DNA from: Rohdeia sp041398665
Lineage (GTDB): Bacteria; Planctomycetota; UBA1135; GCA-002686595
Length of the DNA: 64,000 nt
NCBI GenBank assembly: GCA_041398665.1
Contig: JAWKUH010000031.1
Coordinates: 1 to 64,000 of the forward strand
Reading direction: 5' to 3'
In this document: one piece after another, positions 54,638 to 63,233 of the stretch
How positions within the stretch are numbered: position 1 is the first letter of the stretch
Layout of the letters: every line of letters starts with the position of its first letter
Position numbers and translations under genes: made by a program
The notes under the pieces: generated by a model
What the model saw: the letters and a program-made list of their open reading frames with translations, nothing else
Told to the model about the DNA's origin: nothing
Database searches by the model: none

Positions 54638-55310
54638 TCAGTACTTCAGCCCGAGCTTCTTCAGCTTCGGCGAGATCACGGCCTTGCAGTAGGGGTTCCG
54701 GTCCTTGTTCTGGACGTAGTAGTCCTGGTGGTCGTCCTCGGCCGGCCAGAACGTCGACGCGTCGACGATCTCGGTCACGATCGGCCGGTCGAAGCGCTCC
54801 TGGGCGTGCTCGCTTCGCGCGCTCCGCGACGTCGCGCTGCGACTCCGACGACACGAAGATCGCCGAGCGGTACTGCGTCCCGACGTCCGCGCCCTGGCGG
54901 TTCAGCGTGGTCGGGTCGTGCAGGTCGAAGAACACGTCGAGCAGGTCCTCGTACGCGATCTTGCTCGGGTCGAAGCGCACCTGCACCACCTCGGCGTGCC
55001 CGGTGAGACCGGTGCAGACCTGCTTGTAGCTGGGGTCGTCGACCGTTCCGCCCATGTAGCCCGACGTGACGTCGACGACGCCCGAGAGCTGCTCCAGCAC
55101 GGCCTCGACGCACCAGAAGCACCCTCCGCCCAAGGTCGCCGTCTCGATCGTCGCGTTCTTCTCGTCCATCGCTCCTGCCTCCGCGGTCGCTCGTGCCTCG
55201 CCCTGCTCCGCTCCCTCACCGGCCCCGGCCCGCCCGGCGCCGGGATCGGCGTTCGTGCACGCGGCGAGGAGGACCAGGAGGGACGTGAGGGCTGCCCGGA
55301 TTCGTGTCAT
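54638..55310 (-). CDS. msrA: Lipoprotein peptide methionine-S-sulfoxide reductase, one frameshift
   Basis: Signal with lipobox LLVLLAACTN (Cys18). Catalytic GGGCFWC gives Cys64, followed by SGYMGGTVDDPSYKQVCTGLTGHAE. Near 54817 an extra base interrupts the frame; it continues EHAQERFDRPIVTEIVDAST, FWPAEDDHQDYYVQNKDRNP and YCKAVISPKLKKLGLKY to a stop at 54638. The C-terminal Cys in NPYCK is a candidate resolving Cys. It repairs oxidised Met in envelope proteins. Confidence 0.9.
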
Positions 55311-55351
55311 CGTGGTGTGGGTCGCGCCCCGGATCGCGGGGCACGAGAAGG

Positions 55352-56185
55352 ATGGAACATGGATTCGTAGCCGTCGAGACCGCGGACGGGAGTCTCACCC
55401 TCCGCCACCCCGTGCACGGCGAGACGATGCACTCGCGCGCGGGTGCTCGGACGCAGGCGCGGGAGCGCTACGCCCTCGCGTGCATCCTGGGACGAGTGCT
55501 TCCGGGGAAGCGCCGCCTGCTCGACATCGGCACGGGACTCGCCTTCAACCTCGCCGCGGCGCACGAGCGTCATCGCGCGCTGACGCCGGGAGAGCCGCTC
55601 GAGGCGGTCTCGCTCGAACTCGGCGCCGACGTGCTGCGCGCCGGTCTCGAGCTCCCGCCCGACCCCGATCCCGCGTTCCGGGCCTTCCACGAGCCCGTGC
55701 GCGACGCGCTGCGACGCGCGTTGACGTCGACGCGCGGCGAACCGGATTCCCTGTGGCGCGGCGAGGTCGCGGACGACTTCGTGCTGGAACTGCGCTTCGG
55801 CGACGCTCGACACACGCTCCTCGCGACCCAGGGGAGCTTCGACGCGGTGTTCCTCGATCCGTTCTCCCCCGGCGTGGAGGGCGAGCTGTGGGACCCGGGC
55901 TTCCTCGCGGCGGTCGCCGCGCGCATGTCGGACGGCGCGGTCCTCGCGACGTACTCCGCCGCGACGCGCGTCCGAGCCGGACTCCTCGCCGCGGGACTCG
56001 CGGTCGGACCGGCCCCGCGCGTCGGGGCGAAGTCCGAGGGCACCCTGGCGGCGCGCGGGCGCGTCCTGCCGGCGTTCGCGCCCCGGGTCGAGCGGAGGCT
56101 GCGACAACGCGCCGCAGTCCTCGGTGCCTCTCCGGGCCATTCCCGGGACGAGGTGGGGGACGCGCAGGGGGGCCGTGGCCTATGA
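55352..56185 (+). CDS. MnmC-like SAM-dependent methyltransferase (DUF752)
   Basis: 277 aa from ATG 55352. The DUF752 layout is clear: TADGSLTLRHPVHGETMHS, RLLDIGTGLAFNLAAA (SAM site), FDAVFLDPFSPGVEGELWDP, and ATYSAATRVRAGLLAAGLAV. In MnmC this domain methylates nm5U34 of tRNA wobble uridines; here it stands alone without the FAD oxidase domain. The C-terminal 20 residues look unstructured. A TATGAT sequence overlaps its stop and probably serves tatA. Confidence 0.82.
   Translation: MEHGFVAVETADGSLTLRHPVHGETMHSRAGARTQARERYALACILGRVLPGKRRLLDIGTGLAFNLAAAHERHRALTPGEPLEAVSLELGADVLRAGLELPPDPDPAFRAFHEPVRDALRRALTSTRGEPDSLWRGEVADDFVLELRFGDARHTLLATQGSFDAVFLDPFSPGVEGELWDPGFLAAVAARMSDGAVLATYSAATRVRAGLLAAGLAVGPAPRVGAKSEGTLAARGRVLPAFAPRVERRLRQRAAVLGASPGHSRDEVGDAQGGRGL
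56179..56184 (+). promoter_or_regulatory. -10-like TATGAT upstream of tatA
   Basis: TATGAT is close to the consensus -10. It lies about 80 nt before the tatA ATG and overlaps the preceding stop codon. No good -35 is visible. Confidence 0.5.
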
Positions 56186-56264
56186 TGTTCGGCCGCAGAG
56201 GGCGCGACCGCGTTCCGCCGACCGAGGTCGGATCCCGCGCCCGGCGCGCAACCATCGAATCGCC

Positions 56265-56456
56265 ATGCCGCTGCTTGCCTTGTTCGGACCGACCGAGCTC
56301 TGGATCATCCTCGGTGTCGTCGTCCTCCTCTTCGGGGCGAGCAAACTCCCGCAGCTCGCCCGTTCCGCCGGGTCGAGCATCAATCAGTTCAAGAAGGGAC
56401 TGAAAGAGGGTGAAGACGGCGTCGGCGCCGAGGACGAGCGCAAGGAACTGCCCTGA
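56265..56456 (+). CDS. tatA: Sec-independent translocase TatA/E
   Basis: 63 aa. TatA pattern: N-terminal helix LFGPTELWIILGVVVLLFGA, hinge KLPQLARSAGSS, amphipathic helix INQFKKGLKEGE, then an acidic tail. It forms the pore of the Tat system for folded proteins, including molybdoenzymes. It overlaps mobA by one base, which fits Tat export of molybdenum cofactor enzymes. tatB and tatC are not in the window. Confidence 0.92.
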   Translation: MPLLALFGPTELWIILGVVVLLFGASKLPQLARSAGSSINQFKKGLKEGEDGVGAEDERKELP

Positions 56457-57184
56457 TGATCGTCGAGTGCGGCGCCGGAGCGGACGCGGCGCGTCCCGGC
56501 GGCGCGGCCGACACGCCCGCGGGTCTCGTGCTCTGCGGTGGAGCGAGCCGTCGCTTCGGCAGTGACAAGGCGCTCGTCGAGCACGACGGGAGCACCTTGC
56601 TCGAGCGGACGCTCGCCGTCCTCGAGTCGTGCTGCGGCCGTGTGTTCCTGGCGACGGGGGCGGAGCCGCGCTACGCGGCGACCGTCGGTGACGGAGCGCG
56701 CCGACGCGTCGTGCTGGACCGGGGACCCGACCTCGGACCGCTCGCCGGGCTCGAGGCCGGGCTGCGTGCGGCGCGGGACGCCGGTGGTTCGCCCTGGCTG
56801 CTCGTGCTCGCGACCGATCTGCCCAACGTGACGAGCGAGGTGCTCGGTGCGCTGCTCGATCGCGCGCGCGAGGCGCTCGCACACGTGTGCGTGTGGCGCG
56901 ACGCGAGCGGGGTCCACCCGGTCCTCGCGGCCGTGCACGTCGACGCGCTCCCCGCCGTCGCGGCGGCCCTCGACCGCGGTGAACGACGACTCGACGCCTA
57001 CTGGGGCGACCCGCTCCCCGGCTCCGCGCTCGAGCCCGCCGGTTCGCGCGTCCGCGTCGTGGAACTCGGGGCGGACGTCCTCGCCGAAGCTGGATCCGAT
57101 CCCGCGGCCAACGCGAACACTCCCGAGGAGCTCCTCGCGATCGGGCGCGCACGACGCGCGCAGGGTGAGGAGGCCCGTCGATGA
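56456..57184 (+). CDS. mobA: Molybdenum cofactor guanylyltransferase
   Basis: 242 aa. GLVLCGGASRRFGSDKAL is the nucleotide-binding P-loop-like motif, with GPLAGLEAGLRAA and LVLATDLPNV (metal-binding Asp) after it, and HPVLAAVHVDALPAV at the acceptor side. It attaches GMP to Mo-molybdopterin. Overlaps both neighbours (tatA by 1 nt, the synthase by 4 nt, ATGA), so the three are one operon. A short N-terminal extension of about 20 residues precedes the fold. Confidence 0.9.
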   Translation: MIVECGAGADAARPGGAADTPAGLVLCGGASRRFGSDKALVEHDGSTLLERTLAVLESCCGRVFLATGAEPRYAATVGDGARRRVVLDRGPDLGPLAGLEAGLRAARDAGGSPWLLVLATDLPNVTSEVLGALLDRAREALAHVCVWRDASGVHPVLAAVHVDALPAVAAALDRGERRLDAYWGDPLPGSALEPAGSRVRVVELGADVLAEAGSDPAANANTPEELLAIGRARRAQGEEARR

Positions 57185-58167
57185 GCCCGCGCGATCTCGA
57201 TCTGGCCGAGTTGTTCCTGCCCGTCTCCGCGGAGATGGACGCCATGCGCGACGTCCTCGTCGAACAGCTCGACGACGCGTCGGGGTCCGTGCGCGACATG
57301 ACGGGGCACGTCTCGCGCTTCCGCGGGAAGCAGCTCCGCGCCGCGCTCGTGCTGCTCTCGGCCAAGGCCTGCGGGACCTACACGCCGGAGCACCCCTCGG
57401 TCGCCGCGGTGGTGGAGATGATCCACCTCGCGACGCTGGTGCACGACGACATCCTCGACGGAGCGGAGGTGCGCCGCCGCGTGGCGTGCGTCAACCAGCG
57501 CTGGGACAACCAGATCGCGGTTCTCCTCGGCGACTTCCTCTACGCGCGCGCCTTCGCGCTCTCGACGACGCTGTCGTCGCGCCTGTGCAGCAGGCTCCTC
57601 GCCGAGACGACGCGCGTCCTGTGCGTCGGCGAGATCGAGCAGAGCGCGCGCCGCTACGACTTCGAGGTCGAGCGCGAGACGCTCGAGCGAATCGCCTCGT
57701 CGAAGACCGCGAGCCTCTACTCGGCGGCCTGCGAACTCGGCGCGCGTTACCCCGGCGGCGAGACGGAGAAGGGCGAGACCATGGCCGCGTTCGGACGCGA
57801 GGTCGGACTCGCGTTCCAACTCGTCGACGACTGCCTCGACCTCGTCGGTGACGAGGCGGTGCTCGGCAAGTCCGTCGGCTCCGACGTGCAGGACGGCAAG
57901 GTCACGTTGCCCGTGTGGCACGTCTACCGCGGAGCCGATCCCACGACGCGCGCGCGGATCCGCGATGCGTACACATTGCCGAACGTTCACGACCGTGCGG
58001 CCGCGCTGAAGCGTGTCGTAGACGTCCGCCCGGGTGTCGAGGCGACGATGGTCGACGCTCGCGGACTCCTGGACGGCGCGCGCGACAGGTTGCGCGGACT
58101 CCCCGAGTCGGCGGCGCGTTCCTCGCTCGAGGAGATCACGCGTTTCGTGCTGAAGCGGTCGTTCTAG
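57181..58167 (+). CDS. Long-chain polyprenyl diphosphate synthase
   Basis: 328 aa. The first Asp-rich motif is D89-D90-x-x-D93 in LVHDDILDGAEVRRR, and the second is VDDCLD in FQLVDDCLDLVGD. The usual RGKQLRAALV, GEIEQ and KTASLY segments are present. The residues before the first motif (bulky V, H) suggest a longer product such as heptaprenyl or octaprenyl (ispB/hepT type). The product would be a quinone side chain or undecaprenyl-like carrier. It is coupled to mobA. Confidence 0.9.
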   Translation: MSPRDLDLAELFLPVSAEMDAMRDVLVEQLDDASGSVRDMTGHVSRFRGKQLRAALVLLSAKACGTYTPEHPSVAAVVEMIHLATLVHDDILDGAEVRRRVACVNQRWDNQIAVLLGDFLYARAFALSTTLSSRLCSRLLAETTRVLCVGEIEQSARRYDFEVERETLERIASSKTASLYSAACELGARYPGGETEKGETMAAFGREVGLAFQLVDDCLDLVGDEAVLGKSVGSDVQDGKVTLPVWHVYRGADPTTRARIRDAYTLPNVHDRAAALKRVVDVRPGVEATMVDARGLLDGARDRLRGLPESAARSSLEEITRFVLKRSF

Positions 58168-58211
58168 TCAGTCGCGGGGCGAGCAGGCGCGCCGCGGTCA
58201 CCCCACGAGAC

Positions 58212-60860
58212 ATGTCGAAGACGCAGGACGGAGAGAACGCATCCACGTCGGCCGCCGCGCCGACCGGTCCGAAGCGCATCGGGTTCGGCGCGGCGATCCT
58301 CGGCGTCGTCGGGCTCACCGCCGTCGGTTGGATCGCGCTCGAGGTCCTCTCGAGCCACTGGCGGGTCTACCAGCAGCTCCGCGAGACGCACTCCGCCTGG
58401 GACGCGCTCACGACGCTGCCCGGAGCGACGGCCGACGCGAACTGGAGCGACACCCGACTGCTCGTCCGCGACGTCATCTTCGTCGCCTTCACGATCTTCT
58501 TCGGGATCTTCGCCTGGCTGAGCCGGGCGTCGTTCACGCGCTTCTTCCGCTCCATGAACGTGGGCGTGGCGGTGGTGCTGCTCGCCACGCTGTCCGTGGT
58601 CTCCGGCGTGCTGATCCCGCAGATCGGTCCGCCCGACGACTCGACGGTGCGCGTCGACGCGCCCGACGCCCCGGGCGGCAACTACCGCGAGCAGTTCGAC
58701 GAGTTCCGCTGGGCCGTCGGCTACTTCCTCTACCACCTCGGCCACCTCTACGGCGTCGGCATGCCCGAGGCCGACATCCCGCCCGCCGCGATCGCGGGTT
58801 TGGACGGGTTCTCGCGCAAGTACGGCCTCGAGGAGGCGGGGAACCGTCGCAAGGGCATGGAGGCCGCGTTCTCGGGGAACGCCAAGACGCTCGCGATCGA
58901 GGACTTCACGATCCGCAACGAGAAGCGCCTCCGCAGCGCGTTCGACCTCGTGACGAGGCTGCACCTCAACCGGGTGTACCGCTCCTTCTGGTTCGCGAGT
59001 CTCCTGACCGTCCTGGCCGTCGCGATCGTCTTCAACACCTTCCACGGCGGGCCGAAGCGCTGGCTGAAGCCCTCGAAGTTCGGCTTCTTCCTCGTCCACG
59101 TGGGGATGCTCGTGCTGCTCACGGGCGGTGCGCTCAGCCGCACGTTCACGGTGCGGGGCATCTGCAACCTCCACCTCGGCGGACTCGACCGCAACGGCGA
59201 CGGCGTCTACGACCGCTCGCGCGACGAGATGCCGCCCGTCGAGGACGGCTTCTACCGCAGCAACATCCCCGACGCGGAGCACCTGCGGTTCATGCCCTTC
59301 GGCCTCAGCCTCGAGGCCTTCGCGCGCCGTGACTGGCCGGCGCTGCAGGTCACGTTCCTCGACGAGGAGGGCGTGCCGCTGGCCTTCAAGTCGCGACTGC
59401 CCACCTACACGCTGTGGAACGGCCGCGAGATCGACCTCGACTACGTCGACCCGCCGGATGGCTCGGGCGGCGATCCCGAGCCGCGCCTGCGCCTGATCGT
59501 CCGCGCGCTCCACGAGCGCGCGACCGTGGCCGGCGTCGTCACGCGCGAGCGCACCGCGGCGGAACGCGGCGACGGACCGGCGAGCCCGGTGGCCGAGCTG
59601 CGCGTCCCCGACGCCCGACGCATCGACCCGTCGCGCATCGGCGAAGCGGTGCCTTCGCGGCAGGAGTTTCTCTTCGCGGCGGCGCCCGGATCGTCCGACG
59701 TCGACTGCGTGTCCGACCTCACGGCGAAGTTCCGCCTCGTCGCCGTGCGCGAGGGCGACCCGACCGTCCGGTTCCCGGGCCGCGAGGGGCGCCTCGGCGC
59801 GTGCTACGTCCGCACGCTGGTCGAGGGCGAGAACGTCGACGAACGCATCGACGTGCGGCTCGGCGAGGTGAACGAGCTCCCCGGCGGCTACCGCATCGTC
59901 TTCCAGCGCGCGACGAAGTGGTACCAGACGGATCCGCGCACCGGGACCGAGATCGAGATCGGCATCCCGCTCGCCCAACAGCCGCTGATGAACCCCGCGG
60001 TCGTGGCGCTCGTGACGGCGCCCGACGGCCGCTCGGAGTCGAGGGTGCTGCAGGACGGCGTCGACCCGATGGAGCGGAAGCTCGTCGACTCCTACGACGT
60101 CCCCGAGGTGCTGCTGACGCTCGACTGGGACGATTGGACGGCGCCCGGCGGTGCGCGCTACGTCCTCACCTGGGACGCGAACGACCGCGCGACCCTGATC
60201 TCCCAGGACGGCGATCGCACCGACGTCGCGCTCGGCGAGCGGTTGCCGATGGAAGGCATGCCGGTCGAGCTCGTCGACGTGTTCGACGACTTCGCCTACG
60301 AGGCGGACGTCCGTTTCCGCGATCCGATCGTGCGGGACGACGGCTGGAACGAGGAGTTCTACTCGCGCGACCCTCGTGGGCTCGAGCTCGAGATCGTGCA
60401 CTGGCCGGAGGACGCGCGTCGGCGCACGAGCGAGATCGTCTCCATGGCGTCGACCCGCGCCGGCGCGGCCGGGATCCACATCGACCGCGAGAGCGCCTTC
60501 GTCCTCGAGTTCTTCGAGAACACCGCCGGCTTCCCCTTCGAGTGGCGCAGCGTCCTGCGCGTGCACGAGCGCGACGCGAGCGGCAACTGGGTCGAGAAGG
60601 ACCTCGGCGATCCGCGTTCGCGCGAGATTCGCGTCAACGACTACTTCTTCTACAAGGGCTATCGGATGTTCCAGACCAACGCGAACGAGACGATGCCCGG
60701 CTACTCCGGCATCGGCGTCGTGTTCGATCCGGGCATCCCGCTGGCCATCGCCGGCATGTGGATCGTGATCGCGGGAGCCGCGTTCGCCTTCCTGGTCCGT
60801 CCGATCCTCCTGGCGCGAGGCCGGGGGAACCGCGGCGCCGTCCCGACTCGTCAGGGGTAG
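58212..60860 (+). CDS. Cytochrome c biogenesis ResB-like protein, large form
   Basis: 882 aa, much longer than the 400-550 aa of ordinary ResB. Hydrophobic segments occur near residues 20-45, 80-100, 112-135 (MNVGVAVVLLATLSVVSGVL), 258-278 (FWFASLLTVLAVAIVF), 290-310 and 850-870. A large periplasmic domain fills the stretch between. ResB with CcsA delivers heme to apocytochrome c. The following gene is ccsA, so the assignment is well supported. A FRSMNVGVAVV-type start of the ResB fold is visible. Confidence 0.8.
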   Translation: MSKTQDGENASTSAAAPTGPKRIGFGAAILGVVGLTAVGWIALEVLSSHWRVYQQLRETHSAWDALTTLPGATADANWSDTRLLVRDVIFVAFTIFFGIFAWLSRASFTRFFRSMNVGVAVVLLATLSVVSGVLIPQIGPPDDSTVRVDAPDAPGGNYREQFDEFRWAVGYFLYHLGHLYGVGMPEADIPPAAIAGLDGFSRKYGLEEAGNRRKGMEAAFSGNAKTLAIEDFTIRNEKRLRSAFDLVTRLHLNRVYRSFWFASLLTVLAVAIVFNTFHGGPKRWLKPSKFGFFLVHVGMLVLLTGGALSRTFTVRGICNLHLGGLDRNGDGVYDRSRDEMPPVEDGFYRSNIPDAEHLRFMPFGLSLEAFARRDWPALQVTFLDEEGVPLAFKSRLPTYTLWNGREIDLDYVDPPDGSGGDPEPRLRLIVRALHERATVAGVVTRERTAAERGDGPASPVAELRVPDARRIDPSRIGEAVPSRQEFLFAAAPGSSDVDCVSDLTAKFRLVAVREGDPTVRFPGREGRLGACYVRTLVEGENVDERIDVRLGEVNELPGGYRIVFQRATKWYQTDPRTGTEIEIGIPLAQQPLMNPAVVALVTAPDGRSESRVLQDGVDPMERKLVDSYDVPEVLLTLDWDDWTAPGGARYVLTWDANDRATLISQDGDRTDVALGERLPMEGMPVELVDVFDDFAYEADVRFRDPIVRDDGWNEEFYSRDPRGLELEIVHWPEDARRRTSEIVSMASTRAGAAGIHIDRESAFVLEFFENTAGFPFEWRSVLRVHERDASGNWVEKDLGDPRSREIRVNDYFFYKGYRMFQTNANETMPGYSGIGVVFDPGIPLAIAGMWIVIAGAAFAFLVRPILLARGRGNRGAVPTRQG

Positions 60861-60874
60861 TACCGGAGGCCACG

Positions 60875-62275
60875 ATGCAGATCGCCGCCATGCAGACCAC
60901 AGCACTCCACCTGCCGCAGGCCCTGGTCGCGACGACCGGGTTCCTCGACAGCCTCGACCCGTTCGGGCACCAGCTCCACGACTCGGGCGTCCTGCTGCGC
61001 TGGGTGAACATCGCCTGTGCGATCGGGATCCCCGTCGCGGTCGTGAGCGGGCTCGCCCACCGGCGCGCCGCCCTGACGGGCGCGGACGGGACGCACGAGA
61101 CGGTCTTCGGCCGGCTCCTGCGGCTCGTGCTCTGGGCGGCCTGCGCGCTGAGCCTGCTCTCGGTCCACGCCCGCTGGGGGGAGGTGAACCACTTCCCGAG
61201 CCAGACCATGAGCGAGGTGCTCGTCATGTTCTCGACGGCGCTCCTGCTGTCGATGGGCGTGCTCCAGCTCGCGCTCCACCTGCGCAAGGCGCACGGTCAC
61301 GCCTGGGCGACGGTCGACGACACGCTCGTGGCCGCCGTCTTCGCCGGCGTCTGGGCCACGAACCACTACAGCAGCTCGCTGTCCACGGCGCAGCGCGACC
61401 TGCCGCCCGCGCTGCAGTCCTACTGGTTCGCGCCGCACCTCTCGTGCCTGATCTTCAGCTACGCGACGCTGTCGATCGCGGCGCTGCTCGCGACCGTCTT
61501 CTTCGCGCTGCGCTTCTGGATCAACCTCCGTGAGACGCGCTTCGGCGGTACGCGCGGCGGACGCGCCGTGGTGTGGGCCGTGCTCGCGGCGACCGGCGGA
61601 CTGCTCCTCTCGATCCGTACCGGCGCGAGCTGGGTGCCGAACCCGAGCTTCTTCTGGGCCCTCCTGGCGCTGGGCGTCGTCGCTTCCTGGTTGCTCCGCG
61701 CGCAGCCCGCGTACCGCTCGGCCGCCACGCTCGTCCTCACCGTGACCTGGATGGCGTTCCTGCCGTTCGGTCAGTTCGTCACGCTGCCGATCCTGATGAT
61801 CGTGGGAGCGGTGGTGTCGGGCATGGCGAGCAAGTCGGCGATCCCGTCGGCGGAGCGCATGGGCGCGCTCGAGGGCACGCTCGACTCCGTCAGCTTCCGC
61901 GCCTTCGCGGTGGGCTTCCCGTTCCTCACGGCCGGTCTGTTCCAGGGCGCGTTCTGGGCGCAGGAGGCCTGGGCGAACTACTGGGGCTGGGACAGCAAGG
62001 AGAACACCGCGCTCATCAGCTGGCTCGTGTACGTGCTCTACGTGCACCTGCGCCTGCTCGGCGGGTACCGCGGCGCGAAGTCGATGGGCGTGCTCGTCGC
62101 GGGCGCGCTGTCGATCTTCATGACCTTCCAGATCTTCGGCTACCTGCCGGACAGCCAGAAGAGCATGCACCGCTACACGGACGACGGCGTCGCGCCGCGC
62201 GAGGGGATGCAGGGGCCGAGCCCCGAGGCGTCGGCGCGCGTCGAGACGGAGTCGACCTCGGAGAACGCACGATGA
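60875..62275 (+). CDS. ccsA: Cytochrome c biogenesis protein CcsA
   Basis: 466 aa with about 12 helices. The tryptophan-rich WWD-type motif appears as WANYWGWDSKENTALISW, the heme-handling signature. Candidate His ligands lie in SVHARWGEVN, YWFAPHLSCL and LYVHLRLL. With ResB it exports heme and ligates it to c-type cytochromes (System II). A CCGGAGG site precedes the ATG. It is 14 nt from resB and coupled to folD by ATGA. Confidence 0.9.
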   Translation: MQIAAMQTTALHLPQALVATTGFLDSLDPFGHQLHDSGVLLRWVNIACAIGIPVAVVSGLAHRRAALTGADGTHETVFGRLLRLVLWAACALSLLSVHARWGEVNHFPSQTMSEVLVMFSTALLLSMGVLQLALHLRKAHGHAWATVDDTLVAAVFAGVWATNHYSSSLSTAQRDLPPALQSYWFAPHLSCLIFSYATLSIAALLATVFFALRFWINLRETRFGGTRGGRAVVWAVLAATGGLLLSIRTGASWVPNPSFFWALLALGVVASWLLRAQPAYRSAATLVLTVTWMAFLPFGQFVTLPILMIVGAVVSGMASKSAIPSAERMGALEGTLDSVSFRAFAVGFPFLTAGLFQGAFWAQEAWANYWGWDSKENTALISWLVYVLYVHLRLLGGYRGAKSMGVLVAGALSIFMTFQIFGYLPDSQKSMHRYTDDGVAPREGMQGPSPEASARVETESTSENAR

Positions 62276-63180
62276 GCACGGAGGCCGGGACGGGCGCGGC
62301 GATCATCGACGGCAAGGCCGTCGCCGCCGCGGTGCGCGAGGACGTCGCGGCGGCGGTCGCGCGACTCGTGGCGAGGGGCACGCAACCCGGACTCGACGTC
62401 GTGCTCGTCGGGGACGATCCCGCGAGCCAGGTCTACGTGCGCAACAAGGACCGCGCCGCGACGAACGCGGGCTTCGCCGTGCGCACGCACCGGCTCCCGG
62501 CGACGGCGTCGCAGAGCGAACTGCTCGCGCTCGTCGAGCGTCTGAATCGCAGCGACGCGACCGACGGCATCCTCGTCCAGCTCCCGCTGCCGAAGGGGCT
62601 CGACGCGGATGCTGTGGTGCGCGCGCTCGATCCCGCGAAGGACGTGGACGGACTGCACCCCGAGAGCGTCGCGGCGCTCTGGATGGGGCGCCCCGGGCTC
62701 GTGCCGTGCACGCCAGCGGGCTGCATCGAACTCCTCGACCGTTCCGGCGTCGAGATCGCCGGACGGCGCGCGGTCGTGGTGGGGCGGTCGATGCTCGTCG
62801 GCAAGCCGGTCGCCGCGCTGCTGCTCGACCGCAACGCGACGGTGACGATCTGTCACAGCCGGACGAAGGACCTCGCGGCGGTCTGCCGCGACGCGGAGAT
62901 CCTGGTGGCCGCGGTCGGGCGCGCCGAACTCGTGCGCGGCGAATGGGTCGCGCCGGGCGCGGCGGTGCTCGACGTCGGGATCAACCGGATCGACACGCCG
63001 GACGGCAAGGGCCGTCTCGTCGGCGACGTGGCCTTCGACGAGGTGCGCGAGCGCGCGGGCTGGATCACGCCGGTCCCGGGCGGCGTCGGACCGATGACGA
63101 TCGCGATGCTGCTGCGCAACACGGCGCTCGCGGCGGCGCGACGACGCGGGCTGGAGGACGACGCGTTCCCGTCGCGGTGA
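62272..63180 (+). CDS. folD: Bifunctional methylene-THF dehydrogenase/cyclohydrolase
   Basis: 302 aa. Folate site Y-V-RNK (QVYVRNKDRAA), VQLPLPKGLD, DVDGLHPE, NADP site VVVGRSMLVGKPVAALL, and the C-terminal PVPGGVGPMTIAML are all canonical. It interconverts 5,10-methylene- and 10-formyl-tetrahydrofolate in the cytoplasm. The ATG overlaps the ccsA stop. The rhomboid gene follows. Confidence 0.95.
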   Translation: MSTEAGTGAAIIDGKAVAAAVREDVAAAVARLVARGTQPGLDVVLVGDDPASQVYVRNKDRAATNAGFAVRTHRLPATASQSELLALVERLNRSDATDGILVQLPLPKGLDADAVVRALDPAKDVDGLHPESVAALWMGRPGLVPCTPAGCIELLDRSGVEIAGRRAVVVGRSMLVGKPVAALLLDRNATVTICHSRTKDLAAVCRDAEILVAAVGRAELVRGEWVAPGAAVLDVGINRIDTPDGKGRLVGDVAFDEVRERAGWITPVPGGVGPMTIAMLLRNTALAAARRRGLEDDAFPSR

Positions 63181-63221
63181 CGCCGGCGGAGCCGCTCGTC
63201 CAACTCGGCGTCCCGCGCTGC

Positions 63222-63227
63222 TAGGAT
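63222..63227 (+). promoter_or_regulatory. -10-like TAGGAT before rhomboid gene
   Basis: TAGGAT-6 nt-GTG (63234). The 12-nt TAGGATCCGCGC is identical to that before the HAD gene at 46. Confidence 0.6.
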
Positions 63228-63233
63228 CCGCGC

